Assembly (NCBI GenBank): GCA_028342535.1 | Contig: JAOLWQ010000006.1 | Location: 1-64,000, forward strand | Length of the DNA stretch: 64,000 nt | Direction of reading: 5' to 3' | From: Methylophilaceae bacterium | Lineage (GTDB): Bacteria; Pseudomonadota; Gammaproteobacteria; Burkholderiales; Methylophilaceae | In this document: in pieces, positions 1 through 9,784 of the stretch | Layout: every line of letters starts with the position of its first letter | How positions within the stretch are numbered: the first letter of the stretch is position 1 | Position numbers and translations under genes: made by a program | Notes under the pieces: generated by a model | What the model was told of the DNA's origin: nothing | The model's database searches: none | What the model saw: only the letters and a program-made list of their open reading frames with translations

Positions 1-1179
1 TATAGTTTCCTCGCCTACTTTTAAACAAACTATATCTCCGGAAGCGCTCATTAAAAAAAGTAATGAATCATCTACTTCAATTATATTATTCAATAATTGA
101 GAATCGTTTAATTTTATTCTTGCTAGAATTGCTCCATTTGTAGCGCTCAAAAAATGAAGGTATCCGTCGTAGTCTCCAAAGACAATATAATCTTTAATGA
201 GTGTTCCAACTCTAATTTTTCTATACTTCAAAGCAGGTTGACGCCATTCTATTTCACCGTTATCTCTATTTAAAGAATAAACCGAGCCAGTATCATGTGT
301 AACGAATAAATTAAAGCCATTAAAAGCCATGCCATAAAAACTAGATAATGACTGAGTCCAAATAGTTTTCCCATTTCTTCGATTTAAAGCTGAAATATCA
401 CCATTCGTAGTAACTCCATAGATCACTGGTCCATCAATAACTGGATGACTTGTCATGTCATTAGCTCTCTCAATATCTGTAGCACCTTTGGGGCGTGATA
501 TATTTGATTCCCAAACCAAGCCACCGGTAGGGCTATCGATTGCAATCATTTTCCCGCCAGGTAATCCAAGGTATATAACATTATTTGATTGAGTTAATTT
601 TCCTTCAGACTTAAAGGTTAAAGGTGGAATTGCTGCTTGATATTTCCATATAACAGAACCATCTTTTATATTAAGTTGAATAATTTTGTAACTATTAAGT
701 TTTAAAGTAATTTTTGAATCAAAAATGATTGGTAATGAATTAACTGCACCATCAAGTAAAGTTTTCCAAATTAGTTCTCCATTATGATCCATAGACCATA
801 AAAATCCATCTATACTTGAAAAAATTAAATTTTCATCATCCCCAGAGACGCCAGAAGTAATAGTAGATTCAATATTTTTTTCCCACAATATGTCGCCCGT
901 ATTTTTATTTATTTTTTTTACTGTTCCGTCAGATGTAGCAGCAAATAAAAAATCATCATGAATAAATATATCAAAATTACTTCCATCATGCTCACCAATA
1001 TTGCTTTGCCATACCATTTCAAGATCTAAAGAAATATTACTTTTTAAATCAGTTAAAGGTGTGGGAAGATCTATAAAATCATTCCCAAAGTAAGTTTCTT
1101 CAATCTGGTCATGAAGCTCTTGAACAGGCCCAAAGAAACAGCCATTTAAAAGAAAAGAAATTAAAAAAACATATTTCAT
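1..1179 (-). CDS. bamB: Outer membrane assembly lipoprotein BamB, 3' end cut by window edge
   Basis: This is the beta-propeller lipoprotein of the BAM complex, which helps insert beta-barrel proteins into the outer membrane from the periplasmic side. The frame stays open from the ATG at 1179 to base 1 (393 codons; the E. coli protein has 392 residues, so only the tail should be missing). The N-terminus, MKYVFLISFLLNGC, is a lipoprotein signal with the lipidated cysteine at residue 14. The body has the repeated Gly-, Asp- and Trp-rich strands of a PQQ-type propeller, for example LMSASGDIVCLKVG near the edge. The start overlaps the yfgM stop (ATGA), the usual yfgM-bamB coupling. The identification rests on lipobox, propeller character and synteny together. 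Confidence 0.9.
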   Translation of the reverse strand, partial: MKYVFLISFLLNGCFFGPVQELHDQIEETYFGNDFIDLPTPLTDLKSNISLDLEMVWQSNIGEHDGSNFDIFIHDDFLFAATSDGTVKKINKNTGDILWEKNIESTITSGVSGDDENLIFSSIDGFLWSMDHNGELIWKTLLDGAVNSLPIIFDSKITLKLNSYKIIQLNIKDGSVIWKYQAAIPPLTFKSEGKLTQSNNVIYLGLPGGKMIAIDSPTGGLVWESNISRPKGATDIERANDMTSHPVIDGPVIYGVTTNGDISALNRRNGKTIWTQSLSSFYGMAFNGFNLFVTHDTGSVYSLNRDNGEIEWRQPALKYRKIRVGTLIKDYIVFGDYDGYLHFLSATNGAILARIKLNDSQLLNNIIEVDDSLLFLMSASGDIVCLKVGEETI

Positions 1180-1799
1180 TGACCAATAGAATCTATTTTG
1201 TTTTGTAATATTTTACTAAAATCACTTTGTCCTTTATTAAATTTTAACCCCTCAATGTATGATTTTTTTGCTTCTTCTTTATTACCCTGCTTTAAGTAAA
1301 TATCACCGATAATATCTTTGGCTAAAGCCTGAAAACCAATTGTGTTTATTTTTTTAGCTGACCCCATTGCTTGATCAAGTTCACCAGTAACGAAATATAC
1401 ATTTGCTAAATGGTAATATGCCATTGATTGAATTGATTCTTCAGTTGCGTTTTCCGCTGCCCAAACTAACTCATTAATAGCTTCTTCATTGCTACCTTCC
1501 TGGGAATATAATTTGGCAATATACATAGCAGATCTTGCAGCGTATGGTGTACCTCTTGAATTATTTTTTAATAAATCAACTTTTTCTTTAATTAAATTTA
1601 TATCTAATTTTTTTTCAACTAATATTTCTTGGTATAACTGGGAGGCCTGTTCTGAATTTTTAATTTTCTTGTCTGCATAATAATTATAAGCAAAATAAAT
1701 TCCCAATAAAACTCCAATTAAAATAATAATTAATTTTTTATATGCATTCCAAAAATTTTGGATTTTTTCGACCTGCTCTTCTTCTGTATCTAAAGCCAT
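1176..1799 (-). CDS. yfgM: YfgM-like TPR protein, ancillary SecYEG/BamB partner
   Basis: A 207-residue single-pass membrane protein. A short cytoplasmic N-terminus (ALDTEEEQVEKIQNFW) precedes one transmembrane helix at about residues 22-41 (LIIILIGVLLGIYFAYNYYA). The rest is a periplasmic tetratricopeptide-like domain, with helical pairs such as GSNEEAINELVWAAEN and GNKEEAKKSYIEGLKF. In E. coli, YfgM associates with the Sec translocon and the PpiD chaperone. It sits directly before bamB with a 4-base overlap, as in most beta- and gammaproteobacteria. Here it follows two ABC ATPase genes instead of hisS directly. Family assignment is firm; the molecular role is taken from the E. coli homologue. 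Confidence 0.85.
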   Translation of the reverse strand: MALDTEEEQVEKIQNFWNAYKKLIIILIGVLLGIYFAYNYYADKKIKNSEQASQLYQEILVEKKLDINLIKEKVDLLKNNSRGTPYAARSAMYIAKLYSQEGSNEEAINELVWAAENATEESIQSMAYYHLANVYFVTGELDQAMGSAKKINTIGFQALAKDIIGDIYLKQGNKEEAKKSYIEGLKFNKGQSDFSKILQNKIDSIGQ

Positions 1800-1800
1800 T

Positions 1801-2601
1801 TTATTTCCTCTTTAATAAATTTCCTGGGATTGAAGCTAATAATTCTTTTGTATATTTAGTTTTTGGGCTGCCAAAAATTATATCAGTTTTTCCTTGCTCA
1901 ATAAGTTTTCCATCCTTCATCACAATAACTTCATTTGCAATATGCCGAACTATTCTTAAATCATGGGTTATAAATAGATAAGTTAAGCCAAACTCCACTT
2001 GCAGTGATTTAAGAAGTTGAATAATCTGTGCTTGAACTGAAACATCAAGAGCTGAAACTGGTTCATCGCATATAACTAATTCAGGTTCTAAAATAAGAGC
2101 ACGGGCAATTCCAATTCTTTGTCTTTGGCCTCCTGAAAATTGATGTGGGTATTTCAAAAGGTCTCTTTCCTCAAGTCCTACTCTTTTAATCATACTCAAG
2201 ATTTTAGAATATTGAGTTGTGGAGTTTCCAATAGCATGAATTTTTAAGGGCTCTTCCATGATTTTTATTATCTTCATTCTTGGATTCAATGAAGCATAGG
2301 GATCTTGGAAAATCATTTGTATATTCTTTCTAGTTACTTTCAGTTCATCACCACTGATTTGCCTCATATTTTTATTTTTAAACTTAATCGAACCCTTATC
2401 AAGTTCTATTAAGCGAATTAAGCTTTTTGCTAATGTAGATTTTCCACTTCCTGACTCACCAACAACGGCAAGCGTAATACCTCTCTTTATATTTATAGAT
2501 AGATTATCTAGCGCCTTAATTGAAGTTCTTGTCCTAGAAAAAAATCCTGTTGTTTTAATATATTCTTTGGATAGGTTTTTTGCTTCTAATAAAATTTTCA
2601 T
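1801..2601 (-). CDS. Peptide/oligopeptide-type ABC transporter ATPase (OppF/DppF-like)
   Basis: A 266-residue nucleotide-binding subunit of the Opp/Dpp/Yej class, which powers uptake of peptides or similar solutes at the inner membrane. Walker A is GESGSGKST (about residues 48-56), the Q-loop is IFQDPYASLNP, the signature is FSGGQRQRIGIARAL, Walker B is ELVICDEPVSALD, and the switch histidine is in FITHDLRIV. It is one base from yfgM and eight bases from the second ATPase gene. No permease or binding-protein gene is present in the window, so the substrate cannot be inferred. The two adjacent genes could together correspond to the fused double ATPase YejF. Residues for ATP binding and hydrolysis all look intact. 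Confidence 0.85.
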   Translation of the reverse strand: MKILLEAKNLSKEYIKTTGFFSRTRTSIKALDNLSINIKRGITLAVVGESGSGKSTLAKSLIRLIELDKGSIKFKNKNMRQISGDELKVTRKNIQMIFQDPYASLNPRMKIIKIMEEPLKIHAIGNSTTQYSKILSMIKRVGLEERDLLKYPHQFSGGQRQRIGIARALILEPELVICDEPVSALDVSVQAQIIQLLKSLQVEFGLTYLFITHDLRIVRHIANEVIVMKDGKLIEQGKTDIIFGSPKTKYTKELLASIPGNLLKRK

Positions 2602-2608
2602 TTGCCTA

Positions 2609-3442
2609 TTATCCGATTGCTTTTTTTAAAGCAGAGTAATCAATTGGATTTAAATCTTTTTTGCCTTGTGGATCTGGAACGCAAGCTAATAATGCTTTAG
2701 TGTATGGATGCATTGGCTTTTTTAATACTTTTAAAACTGTTCCTTGTTCAACAATTTCTCCTTGGTACATAACGACTACATCATCAGCAATATCTTCAAC
2801 AACACCGAAATCATGAGTAATAAAAAGCATAGTCATTTCAAATTTTATTTTCAAACTATTTAAAAGATCTAAAATTTGAGCTTGGACTGTAACATCTAAT
2901 GCTGTAGTTGGTTCATCAGCAATTAACAATCTTGGTGAACATGAAATTGCCATAGCAATCATAACTCTTTGTCTTTGGCCTCCTGAAAGCTCATCTGGAT
3001 AGCTATTTATTCGATCTGTTGGTATACCTACAATATTAAGCAGCTCCTCCACGCGTTTATTTAATTCAGCTTTGAGTAAGTTATTATGAACCTTAATTGC
3101 TTCCTCTATTTGGTACCCAATTGTAAGAACCGGATTAAGCGAAGTCATGGGTTCTTGAAAGATCATTGCAACATCTTTCCCTCTCCTCTTCCTAATATCT
3201 TCTTTAGTTAAATTTACCAAATTAACACCTTCAAAAACTATACTTCCAGACATATTTAGCTGGGATGAAAGAAGTTGCATAATTGATAAAGCAGTTAAAC
3301 TTTTACCACTTCCTGATTCACCAACAATACATGTAGTTTTTCCTTTTTTCAGACTTAAAGAAATGTTTTTTACTAAATTTAATCTAGGATTGTTATTAGG
3401 AAAAACTTTTAACTTATTGATTTTTAATATATTATTTTTCAA
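2609..3442 (-). CDS. Peptide/oligopeptide-type ABC transporter ATPase (OppD/DppD-like)
   Basis: A 277-residue partner of the preceding ATPase. Walker A is GESGSGKSL, the Q-loop is IFQEPMTSLNPV, the signature is LSGGQRQRVMIAMAI, Walker B is RLLIADEPTTALD, and the H-loop is FITHDFGVV. The C-terminal stretch KPMHPYTKALLACVPDPQGK is the Opp/Dpp-type extension, which in the family carries cysteine or basic residues. The start overlaps the end of hisS by 11 bases, so translation is probably coupled to it. Opp/Dpp importers use two different ATPases, which fits the pair found here. Substrate unknown because the membrane subunits are elsewhere. Confidence 0.85.
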   Translation of the reverse strand: MKNNILKINKLKVFPNNNPRLNLVKNISLSLKKGKTTCIVGESGSGKSLTALSIMQLLSSQLNMSGSIVFEGVNLVNLTKEDIRKRRGKDVAMIFQEPMTSLNPVLTIGYQIEEAIKVHNNLLKAELNKRVEELLNIVGIPTDRINSYPDELSGGQRQRVMIAMAISCSPRLLIADEPTTALDVTVQAQILDLLNSLKIKFEMTMLFITHDFGVVEDIADDVVVMYQGEIVEQGTVLKVLKKPMHPYTKALLACVPDPQGKKDLNPIDYSALKKAIG

Positions 3443-4709
3443 AATTTATTTTATCTTTAATATATAAGGATATATTTTTCTCTTTGACACTTGTTTGTAT
3501 TCCATCATCACGAATAAGCTTTACCTGAATTATTTTATTTTCTGCTTCCTGATCCCCAATTATCAAAGCAACTTTTGCGCCACTTTTATCAGCTTTTTTC
3601 ATTTGAGATTTAAAACTAGATCCTTCAATATTTAAACTTACCTTTAATCCTTCATTTCTTAATTTTTCAGCAGTAGCAAAGGCAAAAGGTCTTGCTATAT
3701 CTCCAAGATTTACAATATAAATATCAGGTAATACATTGTTATTCTTTTTATTTAAATCTTCAAGTAGTAGGATTATCCTTTCTATTCCAATTGCAAAACC
3801 GCATGCTGAAGTTGGTTTTCCTCCAACTCTTTCAACTAGGAAGTCATACCTACCTCCACCTGCAATAGTACCTTGACTTCCTAAATCATTTGATACCCAT
3901 TCAAAAACGGTACGATTATAATAATCTAAACCTCTTACAAGTCTCGTATTTATTTTAAATTCCAAATCATGCTCTTTAAGAATGCTGCAAAGATCCTCAA
4001 AATGTTGCTTTGCATCATTTGATAAATAATCTATTAACTTTGGAGCAGAATTTAGCATAGACTGCATTTTTTTATTTTTGCTATCTAATATTCTTAAAGG
4101 ATTTTCGTATAAGCGTCTTAATGCATCTTCATCCAAGACCTCTTTATTATCTTCAAAATAGGTAATTAACTTTTTTCTATAAACAATTCTGTCATTTGGG
4201 TCTCCAATTGAGTTCAACTCTAGAGTGATATTCTTAAGACCTAATGAATTCCATAATCTTGCTAATAATAAAATTTGCTCTGCGTCAGACTCTGGCTTTT
4301 CAAGACCAAAAGCCTCAACACCTACCTGATGAAATTGCCTTTGCCTACCCTTCTGAACATTTTCATGTCTAAACATTGCACCGCGATAAAATAACTTAAC
4401 AGCTCCATTGTAAGTAAGGCTATTTTCAATAATTGCCCTCACACATCCTGCTGTACCTTCTGGCCTCAAGGTTAATTTATCTTTATTTAAATGATCTTCC
4501 CAACTATACATTTCTTTTTCTACGATATCAGTGAGTGAGCCTACACTTTCAATAAATAACCCAGTTGGCTCAACCAAAGGAAGACCGATCTCTTGATAAT
4601 GATATTGATCTAAAATACATAATATTTTCTCTTCAAAATATCGCCATAGCCGCTGCCTTTCTGGCAAAACGTCGTAAAAACCTTTCAATGTTTGAAATTT
4701 TTTTGTCAT
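3432..4709 (-). CDS. hisS: Histidyl-tRNA synthetase
   Basis: A class II aminoacyl-tRNA synthetase that charges tRNA-His in the cytoplasm; 425 residues against 424 in E. coli. Visible landmarks are the class II motif 2 region (FYRGAMFRHENVQKGRQRQF), the histidine-specific motifs LVRGLDYYNRTVFEW and the glycine-rich motif 3 (SACGFAIGIERI). The C-terminal anticodon-binding domain starts near residue 325 (LPDIYIVNLGD). The gene lies three bases after ispG, as usual in proteobacteria, and its 3' end overlaps the OppD-like gene. Nothing unusual in the catalytic core. Confidence 0.97.
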   Translation of the reverse strand: MTKKFQTLKGFYDVLPERQRLWRYFEEKILCILDQYHYQEIGLPLVEPTGLFIESVGSLTDIVEKEMYSWEDHLNKDKLTLRPEGTAGCVRAIIENSLTYNGAVKLFYRGAMFRHENVQKGRQRQFHQVGVEAFGLEKPESDAEQILLLARLWNSLGLKNITLELNSIGDPNDRIVYRKKLITYFEDNKEVLDEDALRRLYENPLRILDSKNKKMQSMLNSAPKLIDYLSNDAKQHFEDLCSILKEHDLEFKINTRLVRGLDYYNRTVFEWVSNDLGSQGTIAGGGRYDFLVERVGGKPTSACGFAIGIERIILLLEDLNKKNNNVLPDIYIVNLGDIARPFAFATAEKLRNEGLKVSLNIEGSSFKSQMKKADKSGAKVALIIGDQEAENKIIQVKLIRDDGIQTSVKEKNISLYIKDKINFEK

Positions 4710-4711
4710 TG

Positions 4712-5935
4712 TTAGTTTTTCTTATTTACCTGATAATTTTTTTCAACGTAAATATTAATTATATTTATAAAATCAATTCCGATATTATCACCTTTTAATG
4801 TAACTGTTTTCTTTCCATCTTCATATACTGGAGCAACAGGTATCTCACCAGTTCCAGGCAGGCTTATTCCTAGATTTGCCATTTTCGACTCTCCAGGTCC
4901 ATTTACTACGCAACCCATTACAGCAACAGTCATCTCTTCAACTCCTTTATATTTTTGCTTCCATCCAGGCATACTTTCTCTTAGATAAATTTGAATATCT
5001 CCAGCTAATTTTTGAAAAAAAGTTGAAGTAGTTCTTCCGCATCCAGGACAAGCTATTACAATTGGTGAAAAGGCTCTAATACCCATCGTTTGAAGCAATT
5101 CTTGAGCAACAATTACTTCTTTTGCTCTAGATTCATTAGGTTCTGGAGTTAGCGATATGCGAATAGTATCACCAATACCATTTTGGAGTAGGTATCCCAT
5201 TGATGCTGCTGAAGCAACAATTCCTTTTGTGCCTATCCCTGCCTCAGTCAGCCCAAGATGAAGTGGATAGCTACATCGTTTAGAAAGGTCTGTATAAACC
5301 TCGATTAGATCTTGAACATCGCTTACCTTGCAAGATACAATTATTTTATTTTTTGGTAGTCCTAAATTTTCAGCGTGGTTAGCACTATCAAGCACAGATC
5401 GGATAAGCGCTTCTTTCATTATGGATTTTGCTGATAGAGGTTGATTTAAAAGGCCATTATTATCCATCAACGTTTTAAGCATTTCTTGATCCAAGCTACC
5501 CCAATTTACACCAATCCTTATAGGTTTATTATGATCAATTGCTATTTTAATCATTATCGCGAATTGATCATCTCTTTTACTTCCCTTCCCGACATTTCCA
5601 GGATTAATTCTGTATTTATCTAAAGCAGCAGCACAATCAGAGAACTTTTTTAAAAGTTTATGTCCGTTATAATGAAAATCTCCTATTAATGGTACATTAC
5701 AACCCATAGCTAAAAGCTCTTGCTTAATACCATAAACCTCTTTGGCAGCTTCTTCATTGTTTACAGTAATTCTTACTAACTCAGAGCCTGCTTTCCATAA
5801 TTCATTTATTTGATTAACAGTAGACGTTCGATTAGCAGTATCAGTATTTGTCATTGATTGAACAACAGTTGGAGCCCCTCCTCCAATAGCCACTCCACCA
5901 ACAAGTACTTGTAATCTATTTTTATTTATTTTCAT
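4712..5935 (-). CDS. ispG: 4-hydroxy-3-methylbut-2-enyl diphosphate synthase
   Basis: The iron-sulfur enzyme of the penultimate step of the MEP isoprenoid pathway, converting MEcPP to HMBPP. It has 407 residues, typical for the two-domain bacterial form. The [4Fe-4S] ligands are visible in the C-terminal domain: [11 protein letters not shown] supplies two cysteines and [12 protein letters not shown] the third, with the conserved glutamate in NGPGES. The N-terminal TIM-barrel domain begins VQSMTNTDT. It follows rlmN by five bases and precedes hisS by two, so it is part of the ndk-rlmN-ispG-hisS operon. Confidence 0.97.
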   Translation of the reverse strand: MKINKNRLQVLVGGVAIGGGAPTVVQSMTNTDTANRTSTVNQINELWKAGSELVRITVNNEEAAKEVYGIKQELLAMGCNVPLIGDFHYNGHKLLKKFSDCAAALDKYRINPGNVGKGSKRDDQFAIMIKIAIDHNKPIRIGVNWGSLDQEMLKTLMDNNGLLNQPLSAKSIMKEALIRSVLDSANHAENLGLPKNKIIVSCKVSDVQDLIEVYTDLSKRCSYPLHLGLTEAGIGTKGIVASAASMGYLLQNGIGDTIRISLTPEPNESRAKEVIVAQELLQTMGIRAFSPIVIACPGCGRTTSTFFQKLAGDIQIYLRESMPGWKQKYKGVEEMTVAVMGCVVNGPGESKMANLGISLPGTGEIPVAPVYEDGKKTVTLKGDNIGIDFINIINIYVEKNYQVNKKN

Positions 5936-5940
5936 TTGAC

Positions 5941-7041
5941 TTAATTATTACTTACAAAAGATATTTTCTGGCTTCTTTTAGTTTTATCTTGCACCTGTCC
6001 AGCTAATTGGCCACAAGCTGCAGCAATATCATCGCCTCGAGTTTTTCTTATAGTAGTTATAATACCCTCATCAGCCAAAACCTCTTTAAATATAGACATT
6101 GTGCCTCTATCAGAACATTTATAACCGCTATTTGGAAAAGAATTAAAGGGAATCAGATTAAACTTACAAGGAATATCTTTTACCAGATTAATTAATTCTT
6201 TTGCTTGAGTTACAGAGTCATTAACTCCTTTAAGCATGACATATTCAAAAGTAACAAAATCTCGAGGAGCAAATTCAATGTAGCGCAAACATGCGGACAT
6301 TAAATCTTTTAAAGGGTATTTTTTGTTTATTGGGACAATTTGATCTCGTAAATTATTGTTTGGAGCATGAAGAGAAACCGCCAAAGCTACTGGGCAATCT
6401 ATCCTAAGCTTATCCATTGCAGGTACAAGACCACTTGTAGAAAGAGTAACTTTTCTTCGACTAAGACCATAAACTTGATCATCAAGCATCATCTCTAATG
6501 AATGAACCACATTTTTATAATTAGTCAAAGGCTCACCCATTCCCATCATAACTACATTTGAAATAATACGTTTTTCAAGATTTACATGACTATAATTTTC
6601 TTGCTTTCTAAGAAGTTTATTGGCTAGCCATAATTGGCCAATAATTTCTCCCGAAGTAAGGTTTCTGTTAAAACCTTGCCTACCTGTAGAGCAAAAAGTA
6701 CATTCTAAGGCGCAACCTACCTGAGATGAAATACAAAGGGTTCCGCGATCTTCTTCAGGAATAAAAACAGCTTCAATTCCATTGCTTACCCCAACATTTA
6801 ACAACCATTTTCTCGTGCCATCTAGAGATAGCTCGTCAGAAATTATTTCGGGGGTCTGTATATTAGCGTTATTTGTAAGTGTGCTTTGAAATGATCTTGC
6901 AACATCTGTCATTGCTTCAAAATTATTTTCATTGAAATAATATATCCAACGCAAGAGTTGTTTGGCACGATAGGGTTTGTGACCAAACCCTTCAATATAT
7001 TTAGTTAATTGTTCCCGATTAAATTCAAGTAAATTATCCAA
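5941..7041 (-). CDS. rlmN: Dual-specificity 23S rRNA/tRNA adenine C2-methyltransferase RlmN
   Basis: A radical SAM methyltransferase acting on A2503 of 23S rRNA and A37 of some tRNAs; 366 residues. The CxxxCxxC cluster motif is in [12 protein letters not shown] (about residues 108-119), followed by the [13 protein letters not shown] block. The resolving cysteine region of the family appears near the end as [19 protein letters not shown]. Each turnover of this enzyme releases 5'-deoxyadenosine, a possible substrate source for the mtnA/aldolase pair at 57.3-59.0 kb (inference). It is nine bases after ndk and five before ispG; pilW and rodZ, often between rlmN and ispG, are not there. Confidence 0.96.
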   Translation of the reverse strand: MDNLLEFNREQLTKYIEGFGHKPYRAKQLLRWIYYFNENNFEAMTDVARSFQSTLTNNANIQTPEIISDELSLDGTRKWLLNVGVSNGIEAVFIPEEDRGTLCISSQVGCALECTFCSTGRQGFNRNLTSGEIIGQLWLANKLLRKQENYSHVNLEKRIISNVVMMGMGEPLTNYKNVVHSLEMMLDDQVYGLSRRKVTLSTSGLVPAMDKLRIDCPVALAVSLHAPNNNLRDQIVPINKKYPLKDLMSACLRYIEFAPRDFVTFEYVMLKGVNDSVTQAKELINLVKDIPCKFNLIPFNSFPNSGYKCSDRGTMSIFKEVLADEGIITTIRKTRGDDIAAACGQLAGQVQDKTKRSQKISFVSNN

Positions 7042-7049
7042 GAATTATT

Positions 7050-7454
7050 TTAACCAAAAAAATAATCGATCTCGATAGCGGCATTCTCTAATGAATCAGA
7101 GCCATGGACAGCATTAGCATCGATACTATCTGCAAAATCTGCTCTAATGGTTCCTTCATCTGCTTCTTTTGGATTGGTTGCCCCCATTAATTCACGATTC
7201 AAAGAAACAGCATTTTCTCCTTGAAGCACCTGAATCATAACTGGTCCTGAGATCATAAAGCCAACGAGGTCTTTAAAAAAGGGTCTTTCTTTGTGAACTT
7301 CATAGAATCCCTCTGCTTCTTCTTGGGTTAGGGAGATCATTTGAGCTTGCACAATTTTTAATCCTGCCTTTTCAAATCGACTGTAAATTTCACCAATAAC
7401 ATTTTTCTTCACTGCATCTGGCTTAATAATTGATAAAGTTTTTTCGATTGTCAT
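7050..7454 (-). CDS. ndk: Nucleoside diphosphate kinase
   Basis: Transfers the gamma phosphate between nucleoside di- and triphosphates through a phosphohistidine; 134 residues, slightly shorter than the 143 of E. coli. The phosphorylated histidine is in [12 protein letters not shown] (about residue 115), and the N-terminus [13 protein letters not shown] is typical. It is the first gene of the leftward operon. The 149-base gap upstream, shared with the divergent trhO, should hold both promoters. That gap contains an 8-bp inverted repeat (7473-7480 / 7498-7505). Confidence 0.97.
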   Translation of the reverse strand: MTIEKTLSIIKPDAVKKNVIGEIYSRFEKAGLKIVQAQMISLTQEEAEGFYEVHKERPFFKDLVGFMISGPVMIQVLQGENAVSLNRELMGATNPKEADEGTIRADFADSIDANAVHGSDSLENAAIEIDYFFG

Positions 7455-7603
7455 ACTAAATTCTCCATTGAGTTATTTTACATCTTATAAAGAGCGTTAA
7501 AATAACATTTTTTACCAATAAAATAAATGGCTTAGGCTCTTATTAACCCTGCATTTGATTTAAACATAGAATACAATATTAAATTATTTTATATAGTTAA
7601 GTT

Positions 7604-8539
7604 ATGGCCTCTTTTTTCATTACAGCGTTTTATCATTTTGTTGCTCTAAATGATATCAAAAGTATACAACCTATTATTCAAGATTATTGTGATAAAAATT
7701 CAATTAAAGGCACTATACTTATTGCTAACGAGGGAATTAATGGAACTATCTCGGGCGAAGAAAAAAATATTTTAGATTTTCATGCATTTATTAAAAATGA
7801 TTTAATATTTTCAAAAGCCTTTGATGGTATAGATTATAAGGGGTCTTGGTCAAAAAAAAATCCTTTTTATAGGATGAAGGTTAGACTAAAAAAAGAAATA
7901 GTAACATTAGGAATTCCAGAGGTTAGTCCTACTAAAAAAGTAGGTATTTACGTAAAGCCTGAGGACTGGAACAAATTAATTAACGACCCTGATATTACCC
8001 TCATTGATACAAGGAATGGCTATGAAGTTGATATAGGGACTTTTAAAAATGCAATAAATCCCAATACATCTTCCTTTAGAGAGCTGCCAAAATATATTAA
8101 AAAAAATCTAAGTCCAAAAAAAAATAAAAAGGTAGCAATGTTTTGCACTGGTGGAATTCGCTGTGAAAAAGCGAGCGCATATATGCTAAAAGAAGGTTTT
8201 AATGAGGTATACCACCTTCAAGGGGGTATTCTAAAATACCTTGAAATAATTCCAGAAGCAGAAAGCTTATGGCAAGGGGAATGCTTTGTATTTGATCAAA
8301 GAGTTGCTGTCACAAATGAATTAAAACAAGGAAAATATAATCAATGTTTCGCTTGCCGCCACCCGCTATCATTAGAAGAAATTCAATCTAAGGACTACTC
8401 TGAAGGAGTCTCATGTTCTTATTGTATTAGTAAAATTTCTGAAGAAAAAAAAGCTAACTTAAAAGAAAGGCAAAAACAAATTAATCTAGCAAAGTCTAGA
8501 GGAGAAGATCACATCGGGAAAGTCATTAAAAAAAAATAA
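7604..8539 (+). CDS. trhO: tRNA uridine hydroxylase TrhO (rhodanese-domain, YceA family)
   Basis: A 311-residue protein of the YceA/TrhO family, which performs oxygen-dependent hydroxylation at U34 of certain tRNAs (5-hydroxyuridine). It has an N-terminal acylphosphatase-like domain (GTILIANEGINGTISG, about residues 34-51). A rhodanese domain follows, with the catalytic cysteine in FCTGGIRCEKAS (about residue 181). The C-terminus carries a zinc-binding CFACRHPL...CSYC pair. It is transcribed divergently from ndk. The function comes from work on E. coli and Bacillus homologues; no residue looks missing. Confidence 0.92.
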   Translation: MASFFITAFYHFVALNDIKSIQPIIQDYCDKNSIKGTILIANEGINGTISGEEKNILDFHAFIKNDLIFSKAFDGIDYKGSWSKKNPFYRMKVRLKKEIVTLGIPEVSPTKKVGIYVKPEDWNKLINDPDITLIDTRNGYEVDIGTFKNAINPNTSSFRELPKYIKKNLSPKKNKKVAMFCTGGIRCEKASAYMLKEGFNEVYHLQGGILKYLEIIPEAESLWQGECFVFDQRVAVTNELKQGKYNQCFACRHPLSLEEIQSKDYSEGVSCSYCISKISEEKKANLKERQKQINLAKSRGEDHIGKVIKKK

Positions 8540-8554
8540 GTGTTTGAGATTTAC

Positions 8555-9706
8555 CTATAATTTATAATTTTCATTTAGACTCTCTTTGTTGAATTCAGAA
8601 CCATCAGTGAGATTATATAAATCTGTGTTTGATAATTTAACTGCCTCTTCAGGTGGAAGATTATGTCTATTAGAATATACTAAAGCATCCGAATGAGGTA
8701 ATAACTGGTCACATTGGTCACAGTAAGGGAATATATTAAAAAGCCCTACCGCATGAGCATACCGCAACAATCTATATTTTTTTTCATTAAGAATTTCAAG
8801 AACTGGCTGTTCAAATCCGTTACCCAAAACTATTTTATTATTATAGTCATAACAACAAGGAACGATTTCGCCATTCCATTGTATTTGAAGTGGGCCCGAT
8901 TCAGGTCTGCCGCATGATGTTTTAACTTCCATCCCTACTTTGGCATTACGATCACGATAGTCTCGACCATCACCATAGTTGTGTGGCCTCCAAATCTCAA
9001 TAGCATCTACCAAAGGTTCCCAGAATTCTCGGAAATTCTGCTCATCTTTTTCATTTTCAGGAAGGGTTAAATAAGAAATCTGTATTTTTGTCTTAAAGTT
9101 ATTATCATTTCTTAATTTTATAAATTTCAAAAGAGCATCTCTTGTCTTCTCAAAATCTAGGCCCTGCATTACAGTGTTATAAGTATCTTTACTCATACCA
9201 TAAAAACTGATTCGAATTTCATCTAACCCTGCTTCTAATAATTTTTTTGAGCGATTACTAGTAAGGGCAGAACCATTTGATATTGTATAAGTGGATAAAC
9301 CTTTATTTTTAGCGTAAATTATTTTTGCTTCTAAGTTCTTATCAAGCATAGGTTCGCCAAATCCTTGTAAAACAACTTGCTTAGCTCCCAAAGCTACTAC
9401 TTCGTCAATACTTTTTTCATATTTATCTTGATCCATAATTCCATGATCACGGCCATGTTCATGTTCATCTCTGGGGCACATAATGCATGATGCATTGCAG
9501 TGATCCGTAACTTCGTATCGAACTTCTGGATGTAAAAGTTTAGTTATTGGTTTATCTGCAGGTAATTTTTTAAGTAATGCATCTAAATTATCATCATCGA
9601 AATTGATACTGCCATCAGTTAAAAGGTTGTCTTGGAGAATTCTAAGATTTTCATCAAGATTTCTGATTGGTATTATTACTTTAGCGCTCTTTATAGCTTT
9701 TTTCAT
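8555..9706 (-). CDS. Radical SAM / SPASM-domain protein, unknown substrate
   Basis: A 383-residue radical SAM enzyme. The cluster motif is in CNASCIMCPRDEHEHG (about residues 69-84), followed by the family GEPML-type glycine motif (LQGFGEPMLD). A SPASM-type auxiliary cluster region lies at about residues 265-320: CGRPESG, VPCCYDYNN and a final CDQCDQ. Such C-terminal clusters occur in enzymes that modify peptides, sugars or cyclitols, so family membership does not give a substrate. The gene is divergent from a Gfo/Idh/MocA oxidoreductase gene plus HAD phosphatase and ends near trhO. No ribosomal peptide precursor is evident nearby. A role in sugar or surface modification is possible but only inferred from the adjacent polysaccharide locus. 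Confidence 0.85.
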   Translation of the reverse strand: MKKAIKSAKVIIPIRNLDENLRILQDNLLTDGSINFDDDNLDALLKKLPADKPITKLLHPEVRYEVTDHCNASCIMCPRDEHEHGRDHGIMDQDKYEKSIDEVVALGAKQVVLQGFGEPMLDKNLEAKIIYAKNKGLSTYTISNGSALTSNRSKKLLEAGLDEIRISFYGMSKDTYNTVMQGLDFEKTRDALLKFIKLRNDNNFKTKIQISYLTLPENEKDEQNFREFWEPLVDAIEIWRPHNYGDGRDYRDRNAKVGMEVKTSCGRPESGPLQIQWNGEIVPCCYDYNNKIVLGNGFEQPVLEILNEKKYRLLRYAHAVGLFNIFPYCDQCDQLLPHSDALVYSNRHNLPPEEAVKLSNTDLYNLTDGSEFNKESLNENYKL

Positions 9707-9784
9707 AGGCTTATATTACCTTAATTTTTCCATACCTTAGTAATACCATTATAATAATTAAAATAATTAAAATAATTAATAAAT

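Noticed and set aside
9750-9784. AT-only 9-bp direct repeat before the Gfo/Idh/MocA gene as a regulatory array
   Set aside because: Pure A/T repeats of this size are expected by chance or slippage in intergenic DNA of this composition.
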